DNA of 64,000 bases from Lachnospiraceae bacterium UBA7143 (GCA_002491905.1 DKWV01000015.1:69253-133252), one strand, 5' to 3'. Numbered from the stretch's first letter, positions 53,648 through 62,946 are shown. Numbers and translations: made by a program. Notes: a model not told the origin generated them from the sequence alone.

Positions 53648-55252
53648 CTACCCCCAGTCTTCGTTTAACCAGTTGCGCAGCAGATTCGCCGCCGCCTCCG
53701 GATTCTCTTCCACAAATTTGCTGACAAGACGCTTCTCCTCTGTCTCGTTCTCGGAAGATATCTCCTCAAGCGCTACGTCGGACTGTAACAGGGTCTCCAC
53801 GGACAGCTCCTCCTCTTCCTCCTCGTGCTTCTCGCTGCGCATGCTGCGGAGCACCACAAAGGCTAAGAGCGCCAGAATCACAATAATCAGGATAATCTGA
53901 AGGACATCTGTCGCTGTGATCGCAGAGCCCTCCGCGTCAAAGAAAAGATTTTCGCTGTATGCAATCAGTGTAATATTGTCTGTCGAAATGCCGGTGGCAT
54001 TGGACACCGCCGCATAAAAGCTGTCGTCCAGCTGAATCGGCGTCCGTGCCGTATTTGCAAGCTTGTATTCCTCCCAGCTCACACCGTCAAGGAACCCCTG
54101 TGCATCTGCATCCTCCTCACGGATCACATTGTAGCGGATCAGGGAAGCCGCCAGCGAGGAATTGCCGTAATTGATCACGCCGGAGGGCGTCTCCGTGGTG
54201 GTGATCGTCTCATTTGGCAGATAGTCTCTGGACTCCTCGCTCTGGGTCGAGGAGGACTGGCTGTTATCCTCCAGCACATAGGTGGTGTCTTCGTCGTTTG
54301 AATCCGTCCCGGGCACGCCGCCCACACCGCTGGTATTTTCAGAATTAAAAATGTCCTCGTGGCTTAAGACACCCTGGGTCTGTCCGTCCGCCGGGGTGTA
54401 AGTATGCTCCGTCCGCTTCTGGTTGGAGAAATCCAGCACCAGATTTGGGGATACCTCCACATTATCAAACTCATTCGTGCCAAGGATCACCCTCCGCACG
54501 CTGTTAATCATATTTTTCTCCGCCTCACTCTTCACGGAAAGCTGGGCGTTTGCCATACCGGAAGCAGAGTAATTCTCATCCCCCGTAAAAAGCATATTGC
54601 CTTCCGAATCCAGAATGACAATGTTATTGGTCGTCTCATTTCCCAGTCCCGTCGCTATCGCGCGTGCCAAATAGGCCGCGCTCTCCTCAGAGAACTCGTC
54701 CTTCAGTTCCAGATAGATCGAGGCGCTGGCCTCCTCTTCCTGCGCGATCAAAGTGCCGTCATTCTCGGGAATATTCAGCGTCACTCTCGCATTTTTAATC
54801 GCAGGGAACATGGAGAGAACATCGTCTTCCAACTGTCTCTGCAGATAATACACGTATTTTTTCTGTTTGTCGGATTCCGTGGTGGAAAAACTGCCGTCTG
54901 TCACATTGTCAATCCCGTAACTGGCAGCCTGGATATTGTTGGCGCCAAGCAAAAGATTCGCCCGGCCAAGCTCCCCGGCCAGAATGGAGATTGTCAATCC
55001 GTCGTCCGTGATCTCGTAATGATATCCGTCAGCCTCCAGAAGATCGCGCACTTCAGCGGCCTCCTTCGTGCTCTCGCACTCCCTGAGCAGTACATACTGG
55101 GGCTTGGTGAGCCACGAGACAATAAACACAAGCGCAATGATCAGCAGCGCCACCACGGCCACAATCAGCGTCTTCTGCTTCGCCGTGAAACGGTTCCACC
55201 ACTCCATGATTCTATTTCCCAGTTCCTTCAGTTTCTCTACTATTTTTTCCAC
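53648..55252 (-). CDS. fliF: MS-ring protein FliF
   Basis: A 534-residue membrane protein. Helix 1 lies at about 27-48. Ring-building domains follow (ADGYHYEITDDGLTISILAGELGRANLLLGANN; RQLEDDVLSMFPAIKNARVTLNIPE). Helix 2 lies near 460-480. The C-terminal FliG-binding tail ends EENPEAAANLLRNWLNEDWG. It nucleates the basal body. Confidence 0.97.
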   Translation of the reverse strand: MEKIVEKLKELGNRIMEWWNRFTAKQKTLIVAVVALLIIALVFIVSWLTKPQYVLLRECESTKEAAEVRDLLEADGYHYEITDDGLTISILAGELGRANLLLGANNIQAASYGIDNVTDGSFSTTESDKQKKYVYYLQRQLEDDVLSMFPAIKNARVTLNIPENDGTLIAQEEEASASIYLELKDEFSEESAAYLARAIATGLGNETTNNIVILDSEGNMLFTGDENYSASGMANAQLSVKSEAEKNMINSVRRVILGTNEFDNVEVSPNLVLDFSNQKRTEHTYTPADGQTQGVLSHEDIFNSENTSGVGGVPGTDSNDEDTTYVLEDNSQSSSTQSEESRDYLPNETITTTETPSGVINYGNSSLAASLIRYNVIREEDADAQGFLDGVSWEEYKLANTARTPIQLDDSFYAAVSNATGISTDNITLIAYSENLFFDAEGSAITATDVLQIILIIVILALLAFVVLRSMRSEKHEEEEEELSVETLLQSDVALEEISSENETEEKRLVSKFVEENPEAAANLLRNWLNEDWG

Positions 55253-55299
55253 AGCAACTCGCTCTCCTTCGGCATTTCCCTTTTACACGCTAAGCGGAA

Positions 55300-55626
55300 T
55301 TAAACCTGCATCTGGATCAGCTCTTTGTAAGCTTCCAAAAGCTTATCCCTGATAGCTACCGTGTACTGTAATGCCGTAGAAGCCTTCTGCAGGGCAATCG
55401 AAAGGTCATGGGTGTTCTCCGTCTCACCCAGCGCCCATTTGATTTCCTCGTTTTCCGCATCCGACAGATAGCTGTTCGTGGTATTCAGATTGTCAATTGC
55501 GGTATGTAGCATTGCGTCGAAACCGTTATCCTTATAATCCTCGATACGGGTCGTGGGCGCCGCCTTAGCCGCCTCCCGGACCGCCCCCGAAGAGACATTG
55601 TATAATTCCGTAATATCCAAAGCCAT
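55300..55626 (-). CDS. fliE: Hook-basal body protein FliE
   Basis: A 108-residue protein linking MS ring and rod. The C-terminal signature ALQKASTALQYTVAIRDKLLEAYKELIQMQV is diagnostic. The ATG at 55626 (MALDITELYN) is 8 bp after GGAGG; longer starts up to 55680 are unlikely. Confidence 0.93.
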   Translation of the reverse strand: MALDITELYNVSSGAVREAAKAAPTTRIEDYKDNGFDAMLHTAIDNLNTTNSYLSDAENEEIKWALGETENTHDLSIALQKASTALQYTVAIRDKLLEAYKELIQMQV

Positions 55627-55708
55627 TTCTGTATCCTCCAACATTCCCCGTAGTATCTTCTTGCCGCGCAATAATAGCATGCGCTATTTTACATCCCGTA
55701 CCGTTTCA

Positions 55709-56155
55709 TCAGTTATTTAATATGTTAAGTCCCATAGTCGCAATATTTTTGCTGGCCGAAAAGGCAGTACCATTCGCCTGATAAGCGCGGGACGCGTCAA
55801 TCAGGTTCGTAAACTCCGTGATGATATTCACATTCGGGTACATCACATAGCCGTTTTCGTCCGCATCCGGATGGGAGGGATCGTAAACCATGTTTCCCTC
55901 TGTCTTCGTATCCTCGTAAACGCCAGTCACCTTCACGCCCGACCCCGAATAACGGTCCCTCGCCTTCACAAGCACCTGATGGAACGGCGTCTGGGAATTT
56001 TTCTCCTCAAACACAACAATTTTTCTGCGGTAGGGCGTACCGTCCTCCGTCCTCGTTGTATTCGCGTTCGCCACGTTCTGGGAGATCGTATCCATGCGGA
56101 AACGCTCCGCGGTCATACCTGTGGCGTTAATATCAAATGAGCTAAACAAAGCCAT
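55709..56155 (-). CDS. flgC: Proximal rod protein FlgC
   Basis: A 148-residue rod protein with the N-terminal rod motif (FDINATGMTAERFRMDTISQNVANANTTRT) and C-terminal FTNLIDASRAYQANGTAFSASKNIATMGLNILNN. Located 28 bp after flgB. Confidence 0.96.
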   Translation of the reverse strand: MALFSSFDINATGMTAERFRMDTISQNVANANTTRTEDGTPYRRKIVVFEEKNSQTPFHQVLVKARDRYSGSGVKVTGVYEDTKTEGNMVYDPSHPDADENGYVMYPNVNIITEFTNLIDASRAYQANGTAFSASKNIATMGLNILNN

Positions 56156-56183
56156 ACTATCTTCCTCCTGATCTATTATGCAA

Positions 56184-56582
56184 TCACTTCATCACTGCCT
56201 GCAGATTCTTAAACTCCTGATGCACACTCTGATAAAGCCCCTGATACACCACCTGGTTCTTCGCCAGATATACGCCTTCGGTATCCGGATCCACGTTATT
56301 GCCGTCTATGCGGTAGGAAAAACCCGAGTAATCTGTATACGGAACAGGATTTAAGCGGTTCATCTTCACATTCGCCACCTTCGCATCCATCGTCTGATAT
56401 CTGGAATGGCGCAGTGCCTTGGCAAGCTGCGTCTCAAAATTCACGTCCTGCCTCTTGTAACCCGGCGTATCCACGTTCGCGAGGTTGTTGGAAAGCGCCT
56501 CATGCCTGAGCGCGGATGCATCCATCGCCTTGTCAAGAACATTCACATAATCAAAAGCATTCGTATCAATCAACGAGCTCAT
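56184..56582 (-). CDS. flgB: Proximal rod protein FlgB
   Basis: A 132-residue rod protein: MSSLIDTNAFDYVNVLDKAM, HEALSNNLANVDTPGYKRQDVNFE, and a C-terminal YQGLYQSVHQEFKNLQAVMK. The ATG at 56582 follows AAGGAG; a GTG two codons earlier is less likely. First gene of the motility locus. Confidence 0.95.
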   Translation of the reverse strand: MSSLIDTNAFDYVNVLDKAMDASALRHEALSNNLANVDTPGYKRQDVNFETQLAKALRHSRYQTMDAKVANVKMNRLNPVPYTDYSGFSYRIDGNNVDPDTEGVYLAKNQVVYQGLYQSVHQEFKNLQAVMK

Positions 56583-56619
56583 AGTCACACTCCTTCCACA
56601 TTAATACAATCCATACTTC

Positions 56620-56647
56620 ATTATAAATAAATTATAAAAAAATACAA
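56620..56647 (-). promoter_or_regulatory. Probable promoter of the fla/che locus
   Basis: Minus strand: -35 TTGTAT (56642-56647), 16-bp spacer, perfect -10 TATAAT (56620-56625), about 37 bp before flgB. A second TATAAT 13 bp upstream overlaps the spacer. The region is very AT-rich, so the hexamer choice is not unique. Confidence 0.65.
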
Positions 56648-56691
56648 GGTTTTTCGATTGATTTTCACAAATTAGTGTCACCGCAGAATAG

Positions 56692-56740
56692 AAAAAAAGG
56701 ATCCGCAGTGCGTAAAATCGGCACTTTCCGCAGATCCTTC
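56692..56740 (-). terminator. Intrinsic terminator after codY
   Basis: AAGGATCTGCGGAAAGTGC pairs with GCACTGCGGATCCTT around a 9-nt loop, followed by TTTTTTTC on the minus strand. It separates codY from the motility promoter. Confidence 0.85.
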
Positions 56741-56767
56741 TGCCAGTTATTTCTAAAGCCCAAACTG

Positions 56768-57553
56768 TTAAAACCTTCCCTGTTCTTTTAATTTTTCCAC
56801 CTCATCAAATACCACATCATTCAGCACTTTGATATAGGTGCCTTTCATTCCCGAAGACCGGGATTCTATGACGCCCGCGCTCTCGAACTTCCGAAGGGCG
56901 TTGACAATCACCGAGCGGGTGATTCCTACCTTATCCGCGATCTTGCTGGCCACCAGAATGCCCTCCATGCCTCCCAGCTCGTCGAAAATATGGGTGATGG
57001 CCTCCATCTCCGAGAACGAAAGCGTGGAGATCGCCGACTTCACCACCGCCACCTTACGGTTTTCTTCCGCATTCTCCTCACTGACCGCCCGCAGCATCTC
57101 AAGTCCCACCACCGTGGTGCCGTACTCGCACAGGATAATGTCGTCGATATCGTACTGGTCATCGCATTTATAAAGGAAGAGAGTCCCAAGCCGTTCGCCG
57201 GAGATCTCAATCGGCGCAATCACCGCCTGAAAACGCCGGATTCCCGGACTTTCAAATCCGAGTGTCTCTAAGTTGACATTCTCCTTGGTGGAGAGCACTC
57301 CCAGAAGCCGTTCGTTTAACATGGGATCAATGAACCCGCCCACATGGTCCACAATCAGTTCCGTGATGGATTCCACCGTCGGCATATCCCCAAGCCCTAA
57401 AACCTTTCCCTTCCTGCTTACAACAAGCACATTGGAGACCAGAATTTCCTTCAGCACATCGCAGATGTCGTTAAACACCACCTTGCCCGAATTGTTATTG
57501 TGTAAAAGTTTCCCGATCTTTCTGGTCTTATCTAATAATTGCACGCTGCTCAT
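56768..57553 (-). CDS. codY: GTP- and branched-chain-amino-acid-sensing repressor CodY
   Basis: A 261-residue global regulator. The N-terminal GAF domain (1-155; LLDKTRKIGKLLHNN, RFQAVIAPIEISGERLGTLFLYK) binds branched-chain amino acids. The C-terminal winged helix has VASKIADKVGITRSVIVNALRKFESAGVIESRSSGMKGTYIKVLN, the canonical recognition region. It lies directly before the motility locus as in Bacillus, though the codV-clpQ-clpY genes that precede codY there are absent. Confidence 0.97.
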   Translation of the reverse strand: MSSVQLLDKTRKIGKLLHNNNSGKVVFNDICDVLKEILVSNVLVVSRKGKVLGLGDMPTVESITELIVDHVGGFIDPMLNERLLGVLSTKENVNLETLGFESPGIRRFQAVIAPIEISGERLGTLFLYKCDDQYDIDDIILCEYGTTVVGLEMLRAVSEENAEENRKVAVVKSAISTLSFSEMEAITHIFDELGGMEGILVASKIADKVGITRSVIVNALRKFESAGVIESRSSGMKGTYIKVLNDVVFDEVEKLKEQGRF

Positions 57554-57581
57554 GTGTATACCTCACGCTCCCTGTGACCAA

Positions 57582-57651
57582 TCACCTGTAATACACTGAT
57601 TTTATCACACTATTCAGGTGATTTCAATGCGTTTTCGGTACAATTCACCTG
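57582..57651. promoter_or_regulatory. Triple TCACCTG motif around the codY promoter
   Basis: TCACCTG at 57582-57588 and 57645-57651 and its complement CAGGTGA at 57615-57621 surround and abut the promoter elements. Spacings are 33 and 30 bp, close to three helical turns. This looks like an operator for an unidentified regulator; it does not match the CodY box. Confidence 0.4.
57599..57627 (-). promoter_or_regulatory. SigA-type promoter of codY
   Basis: Minus strand: -35 TTGAAA (57622-57627), 17-bp spacer, -10 TAAAAT (57599-57604), about 45 bp before the codY start. Confidence 0.75.
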
Positions 57652-57709
57652 CAATTCGCACAAATTATATTAAATTTACAAATATTCCAAAATTTTATCC
57701 TTTTACTAC

Positions 57710-59797
57710 TCAGACACCGGCCTCTAACTTTTCTTTCGGCATATCCTTGACAAAGCCGCAGGATTCATCAGCGCACACCAGTTTGTTCCCCTTCTGCAGC
57801 ATAATCGAACCGCAGCGGTCACATTTCTCATCCACCGGTCTCTGCCATACCATAAAGTCGCAGTCCGGGTTGTCAATACAGCCATAATACTTCCGGCCCT
57901 TCTTGGTCTTTTTCAGCACAATATCTTTGCCGCACTTAGGACATGCCACACCAATCTTCTCAAAATAGGGCTTGGTATTTCTGCAGTCCGGAAATCCGGG
58001 ACAGGCAAGGAACCTTCCGTGTGGCCCATACTTGATCACCATCTGCCTGCCGCACAGCTCACAGTACTCGTCGGACAGTTCGTCGGCAATCTCCACTTCT
58101 TCAAGCTCCTTCTCCGCCTTCTCCACTGCCTCCTCCAGATCGGGATAGAAGTTCTTCACCACCGTCTTCCATTTTACAGTGCCTTCCTCCACGCCGTCCA
58201 AAAGCGCCTCCATAGTCGCGGTGAAATTCACGTCCACAATAGAAGGAAATGCGTCCTTCATCATGTTGTTGACCACCTCGCCCAACTCTGTCACATAGAG
58301 GTTCTTATTCTCCTTCACAATATATCTTCTCGCCAGTATCGTCGTGATGGTGGGCGCATAGGTACTCGGCCTTCCGATTCCCAGTTCCTCCATAGCGCGC
58401 ACCAGGGAAGCTTCCGTATAATGAGGCGCCGGCTGGGTGAAATGCTGTTTTCCTTCCAGATCAAGCAGCGTTAAGCCGGTATCCTCCGAGATCCCCCGGA
58501 TCAGCGTATTGCTCTCCTCTTTATCCTCATCCTGGGTATAGACGCTCATAAAGCCGTCGAACTTCACCTTCGATGCCGCCACGGTGAAACGGTGCTCCCC
58601 GGCATCTATCTTCACGGAAGTCGTCTCATACTGTGCCGCCGCCATACGGCTGGCCGTAAAACGTTTCCATATCAGCTGGTAGAGCTTAAACTGATCCCGG
58701 GAGAGGGACTCCTTGATATCCAGCGGAAGCCTCGAAATGTCCGTGGGACGGATCGCCTCATGGGCATCCTGGATCTTCCTGTCCGACTTTCTCTCCTGCT
58801 CTACGGCCGCCGCGTACTCTCCACCGTACTTTTCCGTAATATAGGCTCTGGCCGCCACTTCGGCCTCCTCGGATATTCTGGTAGAATCGGTACGGAGGTA
58901 GGTGATGATACCCATAGTGCCGTTTCCTTTAATCTCCACACCCTCGTAGAGCTGCTGCGCCAGGCGCATCGTCTTCTGGGTGGAAAAATTCAACACTTTG
59001 CTGGCCTCCTGCTGGAGCGTGGAAGTCGTAAAGGGCAGAGGTGCCTTCTTAATCCGCTCGCCGGTCTTTACAGAACTTACCTTATAGACCGCACCGGCCA
59101 GCTCCTTCTTAACCTGCTCCATTTCCTGCGCGGAGGCGATGGTGCGTTTCTCTGTCTTCGTGCCGTAATACTTCGCAGTCAGAGGGTTTTTCTCCCCCTC
59201 CACCTTTAGCTTAGCGTCCAGTGTCCAGTATTCCTCCGGGATAAAGGCGCCTATCTCGTCCTCCCTGTCGCAGATAATCCGGAGCGCCACTGACTGCACG
59301 CGGCCCGCGGACAGTCCCCGCTTCACCTTCGCCCACAGCACGGGCGATATTTTGTACCCTACCATACGGTCCAAGCACCTTCTGGCCTGCTGTGCGTCCA
59401 CCAGATCCATATTGATCTCCCGGGCGTTCTTTAAGGACTCCTTCACCGCCGTCTTGGTAATCTCGTTGAAAGTGATGCGGTACACCTTCTTGTTTTCCAG
59501 CTTCAGCGCGTAAAACAGATGCCACGAGATTGCCTCTCCCTCGCGGTCCGGGTCGGTTGCCAGATAGACCTTCTCGGCCTTCTTCACTTCCTTGCGCAGG
59601 TTCGCCAGTATGTCACCTTTGCCCCGGATCGTGATATACTTCGGCTCAAAATCATGCTCCACGTCAATCCCCAGGACACTTCTGGGAAGATCCCGCACAT
59701 GTCCCTGACTGGCCGCCACCTCATAGTTTGCGCCGAGAAATTTTTTAATGGTCTTCACCTTTGCCGGTGACTCCACAATTACCAGATATTTCGCCAT
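57710..59797 (-). CDS. topA: DNA topoisomerase I
   Basis: A 695-residue type IA topoisomerase that relaxes negative supercoils. The Toprim domain begins MAKYLVIVESPAKVKTIKKFLG with DPDREGEAISWHL. The active-site Tyr is in GIITYLRTDSTRIS (near 300). Two or three C-terminal zinc-finger modules follow (CELCGRQ...CPGFPDC; CPKCGKD...CIDNPDC; CDRCGS...CADESC). The ATG at 59797 is favoured over one at 59803, which is too close to AGGGG. Confidence 0.97.
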   Translation of the reverse strand: MAKYLVIVESPAKVKTIKKFLGANYEVAASQGHVRDLPRSVLGIDVEHDFEPKYITIRGKGDILANLRKEVKKAEKVYLATDPDREGEAISWHLFYALKLENKKVYRITFNEITKTAVKESLKNAREINMDLVDAQQARRCLDRMVGYKISPVLWAKVKRGLSAGRVQSVALRIICDREDEIGAFIPEEYWTLDAKLKVEGEKNPLTAKYYGTKTEKRTIASAQEMEQVKKELAGAVYKVSSVKTGERIKKAPLPFTTSTLQQEASKVLNFSTQKTMRLAQQLYEGVEIKGNGTMGIITYLRTDSTRISEEAEVAARAYITEKYGGEYAAAVEQERKSDRKIQDAHEAIRPTDISRLPLDIKESLSRDQFKLYQLIWKRFTASRMAAAQYETTSVKIDAGEHRFTVAASKVKFDGFMSVYTQDEDKEESNTLIRGISEDTGLTLLDLEGKQHFTQPAPHYTEASLVRAMEELGIGRPSTYAPTITTILARRYIVKENKNLYVTELGEVVNNMMKDAFPSIVDVNFTATMEALLDGVEEGTVKWKTVVKNFYPDLEEAVEKAEKELEEVEIADELSDEYCELCGRQMVIKYGPHGRFLACPGFPDCRNTKPYFEKIGVACPKCGKDIVLKKTKKGRKYYGCIDNPDCDFMVWQRPVDEKCDRCGSIMLQKGNKLVCADESCGFVKDMPKEKLEAGV

Positions 59798-59849
59798 AGT
59801 CATTCCCCTGTCTGTGTCATACTACGGTTAAACCCGTCCAACGTGCAAC

Positions 59850-59878
59850 ACTATACACCAAATCGCAAACGGTTGCAA
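59850..59878 (-). promoter_or_regulatory. SigA-type promoter of topA
   Basis: Minus strand: -35 TTGCAA (59873-59878), 17-bp spacer, -10 TATAGT (59850-59855). The hexamers are identical to those of the rpsB promoter. It overlaps the end of the 55-residue gene's downstream region. Confidence 0.75.
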
Positions 59879-59894
59879 GGGGAAAATTTTTTTC

Positions 59895-60062
59895 TTACCG
59901 GTTCAACGATTTTTCAAATCTTTTCATGATCCTTTCATACTTTTTTTCATATCCTACATCATCCCCGGCTTCTTTATACTCGTTCAGCTCCTCCAGATCC
60001 TCTTTCACCGCTTCCACAAAATCCTTATATTGACTGTCAGTCATTCCCATGATTTCCTCCAT
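59895..60062 (-). CDS. Small helical protein upstream of topA (55 aa)
   Basis: MEEIMGMTDSQYKDFVEAVK starts a 55-residue, highly charged, all-helical protein ending FEKSLNR. The ribosome site AAAGGAGG is near perfect, 8 bp from the ATG, and a consensus promoter lies upstream, so expression is likely strong. No family is recognised. It stands between dprA and topA. Confidence 0.75.
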   Translation of the reverse strand: MEEIMGMTDSQYKDFVEAVKEDLEELNEYKEAGDDVGYEKKYERIMKRFEKSLNR

Positions 60063-60100
60063 TCTGTTTCCCTCCTTTCAGATATCCGGCTCTTAAGATG

Positions 60101-60129
60101 ATTATATGCAAAGCCTGATACCCGGTCAA
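60101..60129 (-). promoter_or_regulatory. Near-consensus SigA promoter of the 55-aa gene
   Basis: Minus strand: -35 TTGACC (60124-60129), 17-bp spacer, -10 TATAAT (60101-60106). Confidence 0.85.
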
Positions 60130-60169
60130 GAGGTTCGCCTGTTTTTTTCTTGTTTATGAAAATACTTTT

Positions 60170-61378
60170 TTACGTTTTCAAAGCACGCATAAAATACCCG
60201 CCGCCAACCTGTCCCGCATGGCCGTCTGCGCACAGTTCCAGAAGCTCCTTAAACAGAACCGGCAAAGCGATTGTTTTTCTGTACTTTTCCTCATATCTGC
60301 GCCGCAGTTCCTGCGCCGGAAGCGGATTGAAATCCAGGATCTCCCAAAGTTCCCCCTGCACGCCCTCCGGAAAAAACAGCGTGCCCTGTACCGGTTCTGC
60401 CCGTCCATCCCCCTTTGGCGCGCCGCTTTTCCCGAAAAGCTCTTCCAAAAGTTCCTCCGGCGCGGACACAAGCCCGGCGCCCTGCCGGATCAGCCGATTG
60501 CAGCCGCCGCTCAAAGGATCAGTGGCGCGGCCCGGCAGCGCGTAAACCTCCCGCCCCTGCTCAAGCGCCATATCCACCGTGATCAGCGTGCCGCTCTTCT
60601 CCCTGGCCTCCACCACGAGCACCGCGTCACAAAGACCGCTGATAATTCGGTTCCTGGGCGGGAAGAGAATCCCTCTCGGCTCTGTTCCCGGCGGATATTC
60701 GGAACAGACGCCTCCATCCGCAAGCAGGGTTTCATACAGCTTTCTGTTCTCCCGGGGATAGCAGATATCCACACCGCACCCCATAACCCCCAGCGAATAC
60801 CCGCCCGCTTTCAGCGCGGCGGTCTGACCGACGCCGTCTATCCCCCTCGCCATACCGCTTATCACCTGTACGCCCGCCTTCGCAAAAGCCGCCCCAAACT
60901 GTGCTGCCATATACGCGCCGTACTCCGTGCAGTCCCTTGCCCCGATCAGAGCCACCGCCTTTTGGCCCTCGGGCGGAAGCTGTCCGGCAAAATAGATGGC
61001 GTAAGGCCTGTCAGGAATTTTCCGCATGCGTTCCGGGAAGTCCGGCTCCCCCTCTGTCACCAGAAAGATCCCCCGCTCCTTCATCCACCCATACTCACCC
61101 GCCACATCGTACCCCCGGCTGAATTCCGACATCTGTGCCGCCTTTTTCTGAAACCGCTCCGATAATTTCTCCGAAAGTGCACCCGAAACCGTCAACCGAT
61201 AAAGCTCCTCCGGCTTCCCCAGAGACGACAGCGAGCGCAGAAAACCCCTGTTTCCCATGCCCACAGCCTGATACAGCCAATGTATGTACGCCTTTTCCGC
61301 CTCTGTTATCCTCTCTTTTCCTTTCCCGTCATCTCCCGCTTCTGTCACTCCCACTTTCTCCGCCTCCGTTCCCGTCAT
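60170..61378 (-). CDS. dprA: DNA-processing protein DprA (Smf)
   Basis: A 402-residue Rossmann-fold protein that loads RecA on incoming single-stranded DNA during transformation. Core motifs: VALIGARDCTEYG, VISGMARGIDGVGQTAALKAGG, GCGVDICYPRENRKLYE, SEYPPGTEPRGILFPPRNRIISGL and EAREKSGTLITVDMALEQGREVYALPG. A short SAM-like N-terminus precedes, and a winged-helix remnant follows. It overlaps the comM-type gene by 4 bp. No other competence genes are in the window. Confidence 0.95.
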   Translation of the reverse strand: MTGTEAEKVGVTEAGDDGKGKERITEAEKAYIHWLYQAVGMGNRGFLRSLSSLGKPEELYRLTVSGALSEKLSERFQKKAAQMSEFSRGYDVAGEYGWMKERGIFLVTEGEPDFPERMRKIPDRPYAIYFAGQLPPEGQKAVALIGARDCTEYGAYMAAQFGAAFAKAGVQVISGMARGIDGVGQTAALKAGGYSLGVMGCGVDICYPRENRKLYETLLADGGVCSEYPPGTEPRGILFPPRNRIISGLCDAVLVVEAREKSGTLITVDMALEQGREVYALPGRATDPLSGGCNRLIRQGAGLVSAPEELLEELFGKSGAPKGDGRAEPVQGTLFFPEGVQGELWEILDFNPLPAQELRRRYEEKYRKTIALPVLFKELLELCADGHAGQVGGGYFMRALKT

Positions 61379-62928
61379 GCTGCATCTCCCCCATTCCAGT
61401 ATTTGTAGTCGGACTGCCGGTAACAGATTGCCTCCGCCAGATGCATTTCCCCGATCCTTTCGCTGCCGTCCAGATCCGCGATGGTCCTGGCCACCTTCAA
61501 AATCCGGTGGTAGGCTCTGGCGGAAAGCTGCAGTGCGGCAAACATCCGCTCCATATAGCGAAATTCTGCCTTCCCCAATTCACAGTAGCGCTTCACGTCC
61601 CCGGCTCCCATATCCGCGTTAAAGCAAAGCCCTGTCCCCGCGAATCTGCTCTCCTGTCTTTTTCTTGCCGTCATCACCCGCTCTCTGATCTGCGCGCTGC
61701 TCTCCCCGGCCGTGCCGGAAGTCATATCCGCAAAGGCCATAGGCATTGCCTCCACACAGATATCCATGCGGTCCAGAATCGGCCCGGACACCCGGTTTAA
61801 ATACCGCTTCACCTCAAAGGGCGTGCAGCGGCATCTCTCCCTGTCGGGATAAAAACCACAGGGACAGGGATTCATCGCCCCCACAAGCATAAAGTCCGCA
61901 GGATAGACATAGGAGCCACTGCTCCTGGCTATCTGTACCCGCTTATCCTCCAGAGGCTGCCTTAAAATATCCAGCGTCTCCCTCTTAAACTCCGGGAGCT
62001 CGTCTAAAAAAAGCACGCCGCGGTGGGCGAGGCTGATGATACCCGGCATGGGGATCCGCCCGCCGCCCGCCAGCGCCCGTCCCGTTATGGTGTGGTGGGG
62101 ATTCAAAAAAGGTCTTGTGGTCCGCAGGGAACCGGCGGACTGCAGCAGACCGCAGATACTGTAGATCGTAGACACCTCCAGACTCTCCTCCCTGGTTAGC
62201 GGCGGCAGGATCGAAGGTATCCTTCTGGCCAGCATAGTCTTTCCTGAGCCCGGCGCACCTATAATGAGCAGATTGTGGAATCCGGCGGCAGCCACTTCCG
62301 CCGCACGCTTCAGTCCCTGCTGACCGTTTATCTGGGCAAAATCAAGCTGCTCCTCTTTCGCAGCCTCCTCAATCGAAACTGTGGCGGAAACCGCCGCTCC
62401 CGCAGCCGGGGGAACATCCTCCCCCAAAAGCACGGCCACCGCCTCCTTCACATCCCTCACACCGATGCTCTCCATCTCCCCGACCAGTGCAGCCTCCCAC
62501 GCATTTGCCGCAGGCAGGATGCATCTTCTGACACCCCGCAAAGCTCCCTCCCTTGCGATGGGCAGCACGCCCCGGACGGGCTTTAATTCTCCCGACAGTC
62601 CCAGCTCCCCCAAAAGAATTGTCCCCGCCGCGGCTTCCTGTTTCAGCTTTCCAAGCGCAATCATAATGCCCACCGCCACAGGCAGGTCAAACATCGTGCC
62701 GTTTTTCGGCAGATCGGCCGGGGAGAGATTGACGTTGATACACATGGGCGGCAGCTTAACGCCCACATTCTTAAGCGCCACTTTCACCCGCTCTCTCGCC
62801 TCCCGCACCTCACAACCGGGCAGCCCAACGATCTGAAAACATGGCAGTCCCTGGGAAATGTCCACTTCCACCTGAATCAGATGGCTGTGCACCCCATAAA
62901 CTGCCCCCGATGTTATTGTACTTAACAA
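61375..62928 (-). CDS. comM: ComM/YifB-family Mg-chelatase-like AAA+ ATPase
   Basis: A 517-residue AAA+ protein. The N-terminal Lon-protease-like fold (LPCFQIVGLPGCEVREARERVKVALKN) is followed by Walker A (LLIIGAPGSGKTMLARRIPSILPP) and Walker B (GVLFLDELPEF). A four-Cys motif lies near NPCPCGFYPDRERCRC. ComM is a branch-migration helicase in natural transformation. The start is TTG at 62928, 8 bp after AGGAGG. It forms a unit with dprA. Confidence 0.93.
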   Translation of the reverse strand: MLSTITSGAVYGVHSHLIQVEVDISQGLPCFQIVGLPGCEVREARERVKVALKNVGVKLPPMCINVNLSPADLPKNGTMFDLPVAVGIMIALGKLKQEAAAGTILLGELGLSGELKPVRGVLPIAREGALRGVRRCILPAANAWEAALVGEMESIGVRDVKEAVAVLLGEDVPPAAGAAVSATVSIEEAAKEEQLDFAQINGQQGLKRAAEVAAAGFHNLLIIGAPGSGKTMLARRIPSILPPLTREESLEVSTIYSICGLLQSAGSLRTTRPFLNPHHTITGRALAGGGRIPMPGIISLAHRGVLFLDELPEFKRETLDILRQPLEDKRVQIARSSGSYVYPADFMLVGAMNPCPCGFYPDRERCRCTPFEVKRYLNRVSGPILDRMDICVEAMPMAFADMTSGTAGESSAQIRERVMTARKRQESRFAGTGLCFNADMGAGDVKRYCELGKAEFRYMERMFAALQLSARAYHRILKVARTIADLDGSERIGEMHLAEAICYRQSDYKYWNGGDAA

Positions 62929-62946
62929 ATATGTATCCTCCTTTTC

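Noticed and set aside
57640..57710. CodY box upstream of codY (autoregulation)
   Set aside because: The best AATTTT-containing stretch has about five mismatches to AATTTTCWGAAAATT.
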